Of a stretch of DNA of 64,000 nucleotides, positions 11,711-23,300 are shown piece by piece (positions within the stretch are counted from its first letter, which is position 1; every line of letters begins with the position of its first letter). The stretch spans positions 78,161,679-78,225,678 of the forward strand of contig OX638134.1 in the NCBI GenBank assembly GCA_951804985.1, read 5' to 3'. The DNA comes from Dryomyza anilis (Eukaryota > Arthropoda > Insecta > Diptera > Dryomyzidae). The notes beneath the pieces are model-generated. The model did not search any database. It had not been told where the DNA came from and was given only the letters and a program-made list of their open reading frames with translations. The translations under genes were made by a program, and so were the position numbers.

Positions 11711-12999
11711 ATTTACAGTGAAAAATTGAATTTTTAGTGAAAAAATTGAATTTTTAGTGAAAAAATTGAATTTTTAGTGAATTTTTTTTTTTTTGTGAAA
11801 AATTTAGTTTTTTTTAGTGAAAATTTTAATTTTGGTGAAAAAATTAGTTTTTAGTGAAAAAATGATTTATATTGAAAAATTGAATTTTGAGTGAAAAATT
11901 GGTTTTTTAGTGAAAATTTAATTTTTAGTGAAAAATTGAATTTCTGGTGAAAAATTGAATTTCTGGTGAAAAGTTGAATTTCTGGTAAAAAGTTTAATTT
12001 TTAGTGAAAAATTGACTTTTTAGTGAAAAAATGATTTATATTGAAAAATTGAATTTTGAGTGAAAAATTGGTTTTTTAGTGAAAATTTAATTTTTAGTGA
12101 AAAATTGAATTTCTGGTGAAAAGTTGAATTTCTGGTGAAAAGTTGAATTTCTGGTAAAAAGTTTAATTTTTAGTGAAAAATTGACTTTTTAGTGAAAAAT
12201 TGAATTTTTAGTGAAAAATTGAATTTTTAGTGAAAAATTGAATTTTTAGTGAAAAATTGAATTTTTAGTGAAAAATTGAATTTTTAGTGAAAAATTAAAT
12301 TTTTAGTGAAAATTTGAATTTTTAGTGAAAAATTGAATTTTTAGTGAAAAATTGAATTTTTAGTGAAAAATTGAATTTTTAGTAAAAATTGAATTTTTAG
12401 TGAAAAATTGAATTTTTAGTGAAAAATTGAATTTTTAGTGAAAAATTGAATTTTTAGTGAAAAATTGAATTTTTAGTGAAAAAATGAATTTTTAGTGAAA
12501 AATTGAATTTTTAGTGAAAAATTGAATTTTTAGTGAAAAATTGAATTTTTAGTGAAAAATTGAATTTTTAGTGAAAAATTGAATTTTTAGTGAAAAATTG
12601 AATTTTTAGTGAAAAATTGAATTTTTAGTGAAAAATTGAATTTTTAGTGAAAAATTGAATTTTTAGTGAAAAATTGAATTTTTAGTGAAAAATTGAATTT
12701 TTAGTGAAAAATTGAATTTTTAGTGAAAAATTGAATTTTTAGTGAAAAATTGAATTTTTAGTGAAAAATTGAATTTTTAGTGAAAAATTGAATTTTTAGT
12801 GAAAAATTGAATTTTTAGTGAAAAATTTAATTTTTAGTGAAAAATTTAATTTTTAGTGAAAAATTGAATTTTTAGTGAAAAATTGAATTTTTAGTGAAAA
12901 ATTGAATTTTAAGTGAAAAATTTAATTTTTAGTGAAAATTTTATTTTTTAGTGAAAAATTTAATTTTTAGTGAAAAATTTAATTTTTAGTGAAAAATTG

Positions 13000-13047
13000 A
13001 ATTAAGTGTTTATCACTTAATTGAAATTAAGTGATAAACACTTAATT
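13000..13047. repeat. Near-perfect hairpin, 22-bp arms
   Basis: ATTAAGTGTTTATCACTTAAT at 13001-13021 is followed, after a 4-base TGAA loop, by its exact reverse complement at 13026-13046; the pairing extends one base further out on each side. It sits where the homogeneous minisatellite ends. Probably a product of the array's own rearrangement. Confidence 0.85.
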
Positions 13048-13160
13048 TATTTTGTGATAAATTAAATTTTTACTGAAAATTTAATATAAGTGAAAAATTT
13101 AATTTTTGAGTGCAAAACTGAATTTTTAGTGAAAAATTAATTTTTTAATTAAAATGTATT

Positions 13161-14661
13161 AAGGGAATTTATGTTGAATACCTACCTACCTTAATTTATT
13201 TTCTAATTACGGTCTAAACTAATAATAATAATAAAAATCACACATTTCATCAGAAAGACCATAACGTTCTAAACAACTCACAAAATATACTGAAACAAAT
13301 AATAAAATATGTTAACAACACAAAGCGCACCCCCCAAAGCAACCTTTCTGTCCGTAGAGTAGAATCATAAAATACCAAATTAGAATTAAGTTTATTTTAA
13401 ATTGCAAACTAGCAACATTTAGAACTTTCGCTCAAAGCAAATAGAATAAGAAACCATCTACACATTTTGTATTTGTTTTGCAGCAATGACTGCCAAGTGT
13501 TTGCCACCGGACACAAAGGTGTTCAAAAAATTCAAAAACACATGAGGGACAAGAAGTCGAACAGCAGTTTTATGTGCCAACTTTAGAGTAAGAGACTCAA
13601 GTAGTTGTTGCCGGACAAACAGCAATAGCAACATAACAAATTGTCTGAGCAACATTTGCATAAATTTGTGTTGTTAACCTTTTGTAACGCACACGATGCA
13701 TTAAATTTTATTTTATTATATATATTTGCTTCTGTTTCATTTAGAATTATGTGCAGTTTATGCAAAAATCACCAGATAGACAGACATACAGCAAAAAGCA
13801 ATTGTATTGTATTGCAGTGGCTCCTTTGGCGACTACGGGTTGGACCCAGTTGGACCCTGTTGCCGCATACTTTGTGTGTAAATTATTCAGCTAAAAGGTG
13901 TCACTCGGGTTGCTGCCTCCTTCGTCGCGTCGGTTGGTGGTTGTAAATTTGCTCGCATGATAAGCATCATCATTTGAGCAAAATCTACAAAAGCAGATTT
14001 AATTTAAGACACCTCGGGGCGCACCAATCACCGGCACGTAGCACTGTTGATGACGTTGGTTACTGCTGCTGTTGCTTGTTACCAAAAGGCTATAAAAGGA
14101 AGAAGCTTCTTTGAAACTGTTGTGGCACCTCAAAGCAGTTACTTTGAAGCTGTTCTTTGTGCCGTTCTTTTACGTTGTTTTTGCTGCAAGACAGAACAAT
14201 TTATGGTTTTTCTTTTTGTTTGCCGCAGTATTTCTTGCACGCGATTGCGGTTGATTGCATCTCGCGATAAAGTTTGTTAATTTTATTTTGGAAAAATTAT
14301 AAAGGAATTTGTTGAATGTATTATTTTCCGAAGTTATCTCTTTATTTGCTAAGATGTTTGTACGTTAATTACACAGTGCAACAAAAATATTCTTTGCATT
14401 TTTTTAATCGATAATATTTTTAGAGTAATCCCGAATTTGTTCTTCGTTTTGCTCCACCAAGTCTGAGTTACTCGCAATGTGCAGTCAAAAAATTAAGGTG
14501 TTTAAAAATAGTACAACAAATATTTTAATTGTTTTTAAAAATATTTTAAAAGGATACCGTTAAGTTGTCTTTCATGAACAGACGCTTTTTTTTATTTACC
14601 GTTTTATATAACCAAAAATGCATCACATTTTTTTTGAAATATAATATTTAAAATTCAGTAG
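13161..14661. other. Unique intronic DNA with a TATA-like site; no gene supported
   Basis: Mostly single-copy-looking sequence, G+C-richer at 13460-14280. A TATAAAAG box lies at 14092-14099, but no clear initiator or leader structure follows. A short reading (MTAKCLPPDTKVFKKFKNT) opens just after TTTTGCAG at about 13484 but stops after 19 codons. Open frames of 60-100 codons on both strands overlap one another and are not supported by motifs. Confidence 0.3.
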
Positions 14662-15006
14662 TAAAGGGTTTTTTAACAAGAGCGCTACAAAAGTTATTTT
14701 CAATGGTTTTTCAACAGGGACGCTACAAAAGTAGAGCGACAGGGACAGCAAACAATGCCATATTTCTTGCCGCACTTTTGACATTTCTCTTCAGTAAGGT
14801 TTGCCATTTCATGATGGAAAGATATACGAACCAACAACGAGTCGAAATTATTAAAATTTACTACCGAAATTCTAATTCGTATATCTTTCCATCATGAAAT
14901 GGCAAACCTTACTAAAGAGAAATGTCAAAAGAGTGGAAAGAAATATGGCGTCGTTTGCTGTCCCTGTCGGTCTACTTTTGTAGCGTCCCTGTTGAAAAAC
15001 CCTTTA
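14662..15006. mobile_element. Foldback MITE derived from a Tc1/mariner-type element, copy 1
   Basis: A palindromic element of about 345 bp ending TAAAGGGTTTTT / AAAAACCCTTTA, consistent with a TA target. The two arms (about 14700-14840 and 14865-15006) are inverted copies of one transposon end. Each arm carries TTCATGATGGAAAGATATAC; in the left arm the ATG at 14814 opens MERYTNQQRVEIIKIYYRN. That resembles, from memory, the N-terminus of Tc1/mariner-like transposases common in insects; the reading then runs into the other arm. The left end has an extra, diverged copy of the terminus about 40 bp long (14662-14702). Two more copies occur at 46050 and 62711. Confidence 0.8.
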
Positions 15007-15120
15007 TTTAAAAAATAAAACTAAGATATATAAAAAAAAAACATAAAAAAATCTGTATGAGAATAAAAAATCTTTTCCGTTAGAAAAATCTTACACGGAA
15101 TTAAAAAATCTGATCAGATA
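15007..15120. other. Short A+T-rich spacer
   Basis: A+T-rich sequence between the MITE and the pyrimidine-rich block; nothing recognised. Confidence 0.3.
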
Positions 15121-15124
15121 TTTT

Positions 15125-15990
15125 ACCTTTTTTTATCTTCTATCCTTCCTTTCTCTTTATTCCCGTCTTTCCATTAATCCATTCTTTCCTTCCTTCTTTA
15201 CCTTCGATATTTCCCATCGTGCTGTCCCTTTTATACCTTTTCTCTGTCACTTCTTTCCTTTTTCACTTCTTTTCCTTATTTTTCATCTTTTCATTCTTTA
15301 TCTGCTTTCACTTCATTCACTTCTTTCCCTTCTGTCCCTTCTGCCCTCCATCCCCTTCTTTCCATTCTTTCTCTTTTTTTTCTTATTTCCTCTCTTTCCC
15401 TTCTCTCCCTTCTTTTCCAACCTTCCCTTCTTTACTTGCTTTTCCTTTATCATTCTTTTCCTTCTTTTCCATATTTTCTTTCTTTCTCTTCTTTCCCTTC
15501 TATTCCTTCTTTCTCATCTTTCCATTATTTCTCTGCTGTCACTTCTTTCCCTACTTTTCCTTCTTTCCCTTATTTCCCTTCTATTCCTTCTTTCCCTTTT
15601 TATCTTCATTCCAATCTTCCTCTTCTTTCCCCTCTTCCCTTCTTTCCCTTTTTTACTCTCTCTCCCTTCTTTCCTCTCTTTTTCTTCTTTCCCTTCTTTT
15701 CCTTCTTTCCCTTCTTTCCCTTATTTCCCTTCTTTCCCTTCTTTCCCTTCTTTCCCTTCTTTCCCTTCTTTCCCTTCTTTCCCTTCTTTCCCTTCTTTCC
15801 CTTCTTTCCCTTCTTTCCCTTCTTTCCCTTCTTTCCCTTCTTTCCCTTCTTTTCCTTCTTTCCCTTCTTTCCCTTCTTTCCCTTCTTTCCCTTCTTTCCC
15901 TTATTTCCCCTCATTCCCTTCTTTCTTTTCTTCCTTTCTTTCTTTCCTTTCTTTCCTTTATTTAATTTATTTCTCTTATTCCTTATTCTT
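15125..15990. repeat. Polypyrimidine 9-bp array (TTCTTTCCC)n
   Basis: Almost pure pyrimidine on the plus strand, degenerate from 15125 to about 15660 and then a nearly perfect TTCTTTCCC array to about 15910. Because the period is a multiple of 3 it yields spurious frames of 100-250 codons (Ser-Leu-Leu, Phe-Pro-Phe and, on the minus strand, Lys-Gly-Lys repeats). Such homopurine-homopyrimidine mirror tracts can form triplex (H-DNA). The reverse complement of the same unit is arrayed at 17440-17960. Confidence 0.95.
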
Positions 15991-17200
15991 ATTATTCCTT
16001 TCTTTATGATAAAAGATGGCCATAAAATAAAAGAAATGGCAAATACGAAACATAATAAAGATTAAAATGAAAATGTATCTAAAACAAACCCGCAATTCGA
16101 ACATCAAAATCTTGCAAGCCGATATGCCAGCCATTTTTCATCAGCTGCGTCAAAATATCGCAACACAAAAATAAATGAGTTAAAGCTCGACAAAAATGGA
16201 GTTTATAAAAAACGTGAAGAATTGAACACACAAAAAGCTGTAAATAAATTGAATAATATTTTGCCCGACAGCAACACTTGTACTACTGACGTCTTACAAA
16301 AGTAAAACAAAAAAAAAATACATTTTGTACAATGCGCCATAAACAAGGCATAAAAATCAGTTCGCATGAAAATTACAAAAAAAATAAAATGAAATGTAAA
16401 AAAAACGAAACTTCTCACTTTAAGAGGCAAAGTGCCCTCCAGGGAGCAGCGTTGGCAACTGGGACGCGAGATCCTTGGAACGACAAGATGCGAAAACGCA
16501 GCAGACGAAACAACATTTTAATGCCGCAAAACCTTGAGTTTCCTGTGCGCTTCCGGTGGTCGCTGGAAGCTTTCACTCGCTGCTACATCCGTTACTTGCG
16601 TTGAGTATTTTTTTTTTTTTATTTAAAATACAAAGACAGGCAGATATTCACTGTGGCGTCGGAGGATTCACTGGGATTGCGATGCATCGTTAACTCAAGT
16701 GGGAATCAAGCGTAGCGAAATTCTTAAGTAAACGCCACGAACACACGAATAACCCCGAAGATAGTGCAGGAGGGGCAGGACGAACTCTTACCAGAGGCAG
16801 ACAAGCAGACAGACAAACCGAAAGAAAGACAGACAGGCAGAGAATCAGTCATTCACGAAGGCAAACTGGCATGGTTTTAGTCAAGCATTGAATGCTCTCA
16901 AGGATCCAAGAAATAATCCTAAAAATACATTCGCGCAGCATTCACAGGATCAAAAATGCAAAATGTTCAAACATTCAAATTAAAAGTTAATGAAAGCTCT
17001 GAGCTTTAGCGACTGACGGAGCGCGCACTCAAGAATAAGATGCATAGAATGATTTTAAGAATTAACGCAAACATTGGCATAGTGTGTGGGTTGGAGTGAG
17101 TAAAGAAAAAGGAATGAGAAAAGTAAGCAGGTTGGTAATGGAAAGTAGGAGAATTCAAGTTACAGCAGGTAACCTAAGTAAGTAAAGCAAACAAGGTAAA
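15991..17200. other. Unique intronic DNA between the two purine/pyrimidine arrays
   Basis: Single-copy-looking sequence. 16420-16610 is relatively G+C-rich and lies in a 90-codon plus-strand open frame (16332-16604) with many basic residues and no recognised domain. 16780-16860 has GACAGACA-type short repeats. No splice-site pair makes a convincing exon. Confidence 0.3.
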
Positions 17201-17209
17201 TGAGCTAGG

Positions 17210-17960
17210 TTAAAAGTTAATAAAAATAAATAATATAATGAGATTGAATAAAAAGATATAATGAGGCAGCATGAGGTAGAATGCTAAAGAAGGATATAAT
17301 GGCAGTGAAAAGGGATAGAATGTAAAGAAGAGACAGAATGGAAAGCAGGAATAGAAGGGAAATAATGGAATGCAGAGAACAAGAAATAATGAATAGAATG
17401 CAATCAAGGAATAAAAAGTAATAATGGAACAAAAGGGAAGAAGGGAAAGGAGGAAAGAAGAGAAAGAAGGAAAAGAAGGAAAAGAAGGAAATGAAGGGAA
17501 TGAAGGAAAATAAGGGAAATATGGGATTTAAGGGAGAGAAGGGAAATTAGGGAAAGAAAGGATATAAGGGAAAGACAGGAATGAAGGGATAGAAGGCAAA
17601 GAAGGGAAATATGGGAAATAAGGGAGAGAAGGTAAATAAGGGAAAGAAAGGAAAGAAGGGAATGAAGGGATAGAAGGCAAAGAAGGGAAAGAAGGGAAAG
17701 AAGGGAAAGAAGGGAAAGAAGGGAACGAAGGGAAAGAAGGGAAAGAAGGGAAAGAAGGGAAAGAAGGGAAAGAAGGGAAAGAAGGGAAAGAAGGGAAAGA
17801 AGGGAAAGAAGGGAAATATGGGAAATAAGGGAGATAAGGGAAATGAGGGAAAGAAAGAAAAGAAGGGAATGAAGGGATAGAAGGCAAAGAAGGGAAAGAT
17901 GGAAGATAAAGATAAAAAAGAAAAGTAATGTAAATAAGGGAAATAGGGAAAAAATTAAAA
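17210..17960. repeat. Polypurine 9-bp array (GGGAAAGAA)n
   Basis: Purine-rich plus strand, degenerate at 17210-17520, then GAAGGGAAA repeated nearly perfectly at 17640-17820, with interspersed variants. The unit is the exact reverse complement of the 15660-15910 array, so the two form an inverted pair with a loop of about 1.5 kb. Long Ser/Leu- and Phe/Pro-rich frames on the minus strand are artefacts of the repeat. Confidence 0.95.
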
Positions 17961-18200
17961 TGAAGAAAACCACAAATGAAGAAAACATTCTTAGTTGCCT
18001 TGATGACTTTCTGTACCATCTTTATCTGCTTCACCCTATTCACTTTATTTACTTTCCTAACATTCTTAATTTTATTAATTTCTTTACCTTCTGTACCTTC
18101 TAAACAGAACATACCTTTAAGTTAAACCTTTGTCTTTTTAACCAACTTTCTCTTGCTTACCTTATTGTCCTCTTTATCTTCTTTTTACATGCGTTATCCT
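17961..18200. repeat. Degenerate pyrimidine-rich repeat
   Basis: Loosely repeated pyrimidine-rich sequence of the TTCTTTACCTTCTGTACC type on the plus strand, immediately next to the purine array and of opposite strand bias. Probably an old, diverged part of the same repeat family. Confidence 0.45.
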
Positions 18201-18267
18201 TCAACAGCTAATTAAAGTTTTTAATTAATAAAAATATAAAACATTGATCGATATCTAATTCTGTAAT

Positions 18268-18577
18268 TATAATAATAACAGTTTGGATTTACAGTCCTGT
18301 ATTGAACTTAGGCACATCTCTCTCATCATTTGAGCGTGCGTGTTATATTTGTACTCAAAATGGTGGGACCTACAGTTTAATGCCGTTCGGCGGGTTCGGC
18401 GGGTGAGAGCTTTTTCATTGGCAATGTTTACTCTCGTATGATTGCCATTTACTGACGAGAGGTACCGTCGCATAGAAAAATGCTTTCTATGAAAAAGATG
18501 TTGTCAGTCGCTGGGGATCGAACCGGGGACCTTTCGGCTCGTAGTTCTTCACACTAACTAGACGAGCTACCGACGCT
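18268..18577 (-). mobile_element. tRNA-derived SINE, copy 1
   Basis: Reading the minus strand from 18577: a tRNA-like head with an A-box-type segment (GTAGCTCGTCTAGTTAGTG), a conserved linker GAGCCGAAAGGTCCCCGG, and a B box GGTTCGATCCC. An unrelated body follows (TTTCATAGAAAGCA, CGAGAGTAAACATTGCC, GAAAAAGCTCTCACC, ATGATGAGAGAGATG), and the 3' end is a short (TTA/ATT) tail. The head would recruit RNA polymerase III. Homologous to the copies at 21137 and 31511. Confidence 0.85.
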
Positions 18578-19430
18578 ACAATTATTTTTTAAATATTCTG
18601 CATCGTTTATTCCTTTTTTTTTTGTTGGTTTTGCAAATACGTGCACTTAATCAATCGGAAGCTTAAGCAATTATATTGCACTGAAAAAAAAATAACACGA
18701 AACTCTTAATATCCTCTTCAGCTGCCATTTATAAAAAAGCAATCTCTCAAATATTTCATACTCATTGCCAACGTCTGTAATATTTTTCGCACAAATTGCG
18801 TTGTTGCTGCCTGATGCGTCATTGTTGTTCTTGCTGATGAATGTTGCTGGAATGAGCAAGGCATTGCAAGTCCTTCTTAGAAATTTCTCACCGACAGGAT
18901 GAATAAGTTTACTTAATCATCGCTGATGTGAATTATGAGCGCTCGTAATTTTTACACAACCAACAACTACAACAAAAACTAAAAATAAAAGATTATAAAA
19001 GAAGACAGAAAACAATTTTCGACGTGTACATCTGAACGTCTTGACTGCGGAAATTAGTAATGATGCGAGATTAAAAAAAAAATAAAGTGAAAAAGAAACA
19101 ACAAAAACAAATCATAAGCACAAGAACATATAAATCTTAATGATGCCATGAATTTTTATGTCAAGTTTTACATTTTAACGCGTCTCAGCGTCGATTCCCG
19201 CGCATTATGACTGCCTAGGCATCCGTTGAAAAATAATTTAGCAGCATCATAAAATGATATGGGTTGTTTTAAGTATTTATTTTAAGAAGGGAATATTCTA
19301 TTTTTAGAATTTTTAAGAAAATATTTAAATTTATTTTTGTTGTTTAAAATGTTGGTGTTTGAGATTTATAAAAAATCATTCAAGATCTTTAATTTTTAAA
19401 AAGGTTTAAAATGTGTAAATAACTGAAAAA
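18578..19430. other. Unique A+T-rich intronic DNA
   Basis: No tandem structure and no open frame above about 62 codons. A purine-rich stretch (18960-19110) and a more balanced patch at 19160-19230 were seen. Nothing recognised. Confidence 0.3.
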
Positions 19431-20050
19431 GTTTAGCTTTGCAAAGTCTAATAAAAGCTTTGAACTTTAATTAACTTTTAAGCTTTAATAAAAACTTCGA
19501 GCTCTACTCGCTCTACTTTAATCTTTAATACAAGCGTTATGCTTTAATAAAAGTTTAAAGCCTTAATATAAGTTTTAAGCTCTGATAAAAGATTTAAGCT
19601 ATAATAGAAGCTTTAATCTTTGATAAAAGCGTTAAGCTTTAACAAATGCTTTAATCTTTAGGGAATAAGATTTAATAAAAGCTTTAATATAAGCTTTAGT
19701 AAAAGCTTTAAGCTTTAATATAAGCTTTAGTAAAAGCTTTATGCTTTTATAAAAGCTGTAAGTTTTAATAAAAGCTTATAGATTTAATAAAAGCTGTACG
19801 TTTTTATAAGAGCTGTACGCTTTAATAAAAGCTGTAAGCTTCGATAAAAGCTTTAAATTTTAAGAATAGCTTTAAGCTTTAATAAAAGCTTTACGCTCTT
19901 ATAAAAGCTTTACGCTTTTATAAAAGCTTTAAGCATTATTACAATTTTAAGCTTTAATAAAAGCTTCAAGTTTTACTAAAAGCTTTAAGTTTTAATAAAA
20001 GCTTTTAGTTTTAAAGAAGTTTTATTTTTAAAAAAGCTTTAAATATATTA
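19430..20050. repeat. 19-bp repeat, TTTAATAAAAGCTTTAAGC type
   Basis: Diverged tandem copies of a 19-bp unit near TTTAATAAAAGCTTTAAGC, about 30 by span. Each holds one or two AAGCTT palindromes. It has the same period as the TTTT-TGAAAA family but a clearly different sequence. Confidence 0.85.
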
Positions 20051-21136
20051 AATTTTTAAAAAATGTAAGTTTTGAAAATTTTGTTTCTGAAAAATCTTCA
20101 AACTTTCAAAACTGTCTTGATTATCAAACTAGAATATGCTGCGTATTATCATAGACTTTTTTTTTTGAATTTTTACGTTGAGGTATAGAAAACGAAAATC
20201 AAGCATTCTTCGCACGAGTGGTCATTAAAATTGTATGCGACCGACTTCTCATCTGAGCTGCCCCACGGTATCATTATTTTATTTTTTTGTTAGTTATTTT
20301 ACATCCGACTGTCGCTTTTCATTACGAAACAATGGCAACACTGCTAAGCATCGTGCTGCAATAAATAATGAAGTAGCCGCGACAGAGTAGCTGGCATTTT
20401 TTTCTTCTAGTATATTACACGGCTTCGTGAACGCGGAAGTGATGACAGCGTAATTATATTTTATAGCATGTATTTTTGACAGTCTTTGTAATTAAGATAA
20501 CAAGTGTTTTTTTGTTGAGTTTCAGTTTTATTTTTTTAAATGATACTCTAAAGCTTTGGATGCTGTCAACCTTGAGATGCAGCAGCAGCAGCCCTTAAAG
20601 TAGGTGAACATTTTGTGAAGCGGTATATTATTTTTTTTCCATTTTGTCAATTTTGCTGTGATAAGGATTTTGTGATTTTTTAATTAAGTAAACAACATTT
20701 TTGCAGAGTGTTCAACGATAAATTGCGTTTTTGTTAAGTTGTTATTTTCATTGCTATTGTTGAACACAAAATGCGAAATTGCATGAGTTTGCTCATTTTA
20801 ATTTATGTTAATTGACAAATATATTAGATGGCTTTTGTAAAAATGATTGTATTTATTTAATTGTGAATTGCAGTTTTTTTTTAATAATAACAATATTTTT
20901 TGTAGTTTGCATTAAATATTGTAGTTAGAGCTAATTTTTTTTTTTTTTTCATTCAAATTTAAAAGTTTTTAAAAATCTTTTTGAGTTTTTAAATATGTAT
21001 AATATGTTATTGAAAATTGAAAGCTTTTAAATTATAAAAATTAGATTTTAATTATTTATTTTATAATTTAAAATTTTTAGCCAACCTTACTTTTAATAAT
21101 TTTTAACTTTCAAAAAATTCCGGGCTTTTATTTTTT
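20051..21136. other. A+T-rich intronic DNA, nothing recognised
   Basis: Contains homopolymer T runs, a G+C-richer patch at 20210-20470, and a short GCAGCAGCAGCAGC run near 20578. No coding or RNA feature supported. Confidence 0.3.
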
Positions 21137-21400
21137 GGCGTCGGGAGCTCAATGTTAGTGCGTTGGACTGTGAGCCGAAAGGTCCCAGGTTCAAGCCTGG
21201 GTTGGGGCTAACAACATCTTTTCATAGAAATATTTTTATATACCGCTCTACCTCTTGACAGTAAATGGCTAATGTACGAGAGTAACACATTGTCTATGAA
21301 AAGCTCTCACCACTTTGCGTACAAATATAAAACGCACTGTTCAAAATGGTGAGAGAGCTCGGCCTAAGTTCATTTAGGGCTGTAGTGCCAAACTATTTTT
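21137..21400 (+). mobile_element. tRNA-derived SINE, copy 2
   Basis: Head GGCGTCGGGAGCTCAATG, linker GAGCCGAAAGGTCCCAGG, B box GGTTCAAGCCTGG. Then the family body: TTTTCATAGAAATATTTTTA, ATACCGCTCTACC, CAGTAAATGGC, GAAAAGCTCTCACC, GTTCAAAATGGTGAGAGAGC, ending GTAGTGCCAAACTATTTTTG. It lacks the ATT repeat tail of copy 3 and I see no clear target duplication, so it is older or trimmed. Confidence 0.85.
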
Positions 21401-21723
21401 GTTACTGTTTTTTTTTGAGATGTTATTGTTTTTTGAGCTAAAAAATCTTTGTAAAGCTTTTTGAACATTTAAAGTTTTCTGAGCTTTCTGAGTTTTTATA
21501 ACTGTCTGAGCTTTCTGAGAATTGAAAAATGTCTGAGATTTTCAATTTTTTCGACCTTTTAAAGCTTTTAAAATATTGTGACTTTTTAAAGCTTTCTGAG
21601 CTTTTAAAGCGTTCAATGCTTTCAGAGCTTTAAATATATTAAACGTTAAAGCATTTTATTATTTAAAGCTATTTAAAAAAATCGAAAATTAATAATTCAT
21701 ATTTTCTGATTTGATAATTTCAG
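21401..21723. repeat. Degenerate GAGCTTTCTGAGCTTTTAAA repeat
   Basis: Loosely tandem 18-20 bp motifs containing GAGCTTT and TTTTAAAGC, strongest at 21440-21640. Too diverged to define a unit exactly. Confidence 0.6.
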
Positions 21724-23300
21724 TAGGTTAGGTTAGGTTTGTAAGGGGGTGTTGCTGATATCTAATCAGCAAACACTCACGGGGGCCTAGTGGTCCATTG
21801 TGTTCCCTTTTTATCTGTGTGGTAACTATATTTTGTTGACAACGATGCGTTAGTTTCTTCGAAACCAACCTGATCTTCTTATGAACCCTAGTAGATTTTC
21901 AATTGGAACTTCAACTATTTCCAGTTCCCCAAAGAATCTGTTCCCCATGTACTGGAGTCGACGCGTTTGGAGATTTGGACAGTCGCATAGTAGATGTACG
22001 ATTGATTCTACTTCCTCAATATCTTTGCAGCTCCTGCAGTGGTCGGCGCACAATGTCCTGTCAGGATGCCGATGAGGATGTGGGTAGCTTCTTTACTGTC
22101 ATTTATCAGGCTTTTTGTTCTTTTTTCATTGGTGTGTGGCCAGAGACGACGATAGATAATGCAGTCGTCTTTGGATGACTAGTTTGCGTTTGTTTTTTCC
22201 GTAGTTTCAAGGTCAATATGCCTTCTTAGGACACCTAATGGAATCCTAGTCGAAGAACATACATCCTCTATTCTACGTGCAGAACCCTGTAGCGCTAGCT
22301 CATCGGCTTGTTCGTTCCCTTCTATATTGCTATGTCCGGGAACCCAGCATATGGTTATCGCATGGGTTTGACTTAGTATGTTGAGTGATCGGCGACAATT
22401 GAGTACTGTGTTTGATTTTATGACCGCATTGTCTAGTGCTAGGATGGCAGCCTGACTCTCCACAAAGATTGTTATCTCCGATGGATCCATGTTCTTTGTT
22501 TGGATGGTCTGTGCTGCTTTTTCTATCACGCATATTTCTGCTTGAAAGACATTGCAGGCGTCGAGAAGTCTATGTGACTCGTGAATTTGTAGTGCGTCGC
22601 AGAAAATACCGGATCCAGTCCCTATTTCCATCTTAGATCCGTCAGTAAAGTTAGCGCTCCATTGTTCTCTACTAGGTATTACGATGGAGTAGTTTGGATT
22701 TATTTCCATCTGTGGTGTTATATAGTCTGTTTTTGGGAGTTCGATCATGCTGAAAACCTCGAGGATAGACGTGTGTCCGTATGAGAGTTGCTTCCAGAAT
22801 CCTGATTCTCTAAGTCGAATCGCGTTCTTTGCTGCTGTACTCCTAATGAAGTCATCTACTGGCAGAAGATTAAGCATGATCTCCATCCCTATTTGTGGGG
22901 TCGATTTCATTGCGCCTGTAATACTGGTGCATGCCAGTCTTTGTACTTTTTTCATTTTCCTAAGATCGCTTCCCACGCTTCCTACAGTAGAACCGTACGT
23001 TAATATGGGTCTGACGATCGCTGTGTACATCCAGTGGATTATACTTGGTCTCATGCCCCATCGTTTACCGACAGTTTTCTTGCATGTATTGCGTTTCCAT
23101 CGAGCTTACTGTCTAGTATAGTTCCGAGATATTTCGCTTCACTAGATAGAGCGAGTGTGTAGCCATCAAGTTTTGCAAGCTCAAAGTTTCCAATTTTCCT
23201 TTTATTTGTGAATAGTTCGAGTTTAGTCTTGGAGGCGTTTACTCCTAGGCCGTTCTGTCCTGCCCACATTAAAGTAACATCATCTAATCTTATCATCTCA
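21724..23300 (-). pseudogene. 5'-truncated, frameshifted LINE (RT C-terminus, RNase H, CCHC tail)
   Basis: Read on the minus strand, three pieces follow each other. At 23296-23051 is the end of a reverse transcriptase (NGLGVNASKTKLELFT; YLGTILDSKL). At 23054-22179 are the RT thumb (YTAIVRPILTYGST, then VQRLACTSITGA) and a type-I RNase H (TDGSK, a VFQAEICVIEKAA helix, and WVPGHSNIEGNEQADELA). At 22178-21850 is a tail with RLWPHTNEKRT, ILIGILTGHC and, in another frame, CRSC...HLLCDCP, a zinc-knuckle-type motif. The frames shift at about 23052, 22179 and 22055, and the N-terminal endonuclease and RT palm are missing. The 3' end runs into CCTAACCTAACCTAC. The domain order fits the jockey/I/LOA group of RNase H-bearing insect non-LTR elements. 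It is dead. Confidence 0.9.

Larger units (their letters stand above)
10640..13160. repeat. 19-bp minisatellite, TTTTTAGTGAAAAATTGAA variant
   Basis: A long array of TTTTTAGTGAAAAATTGAA. The outer parts are degenerate (10640-11030; 12900-13160), and a very homogeneous core runs from about 12180 to 12900 with almost identical units. A block at 11940-12180 carries a TTTCTGGTGAAAAG variant in a duplicated segment (compare about 11850-12030 with 12020-12200). It is interrupted by a different repeat at 11385-11710. The same unit occurs inverted at 24890-28640. Confidence 0.95.

Noticed and set aside
13484..13542. Possible exon after TTTTGCAG with an ATG
   Set aside because: Only 19 codons before a stop and no donor; cannot be joined to exons B or C in frame.
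15219..16065. Long Ser-Leu-Leu, Phe-Pro-Phe and Lys-Gly-Lys open frames
   Set aside because: All come from the TTCTTTCCC array read in different frames and strands.
17404..18112. 194-codon minus-strand Ser/Leu- and Phe/Pro-rich frames
   Set aside because: Products of the polypurine 9-bp array, the inverse of the one at 15.7 kb.
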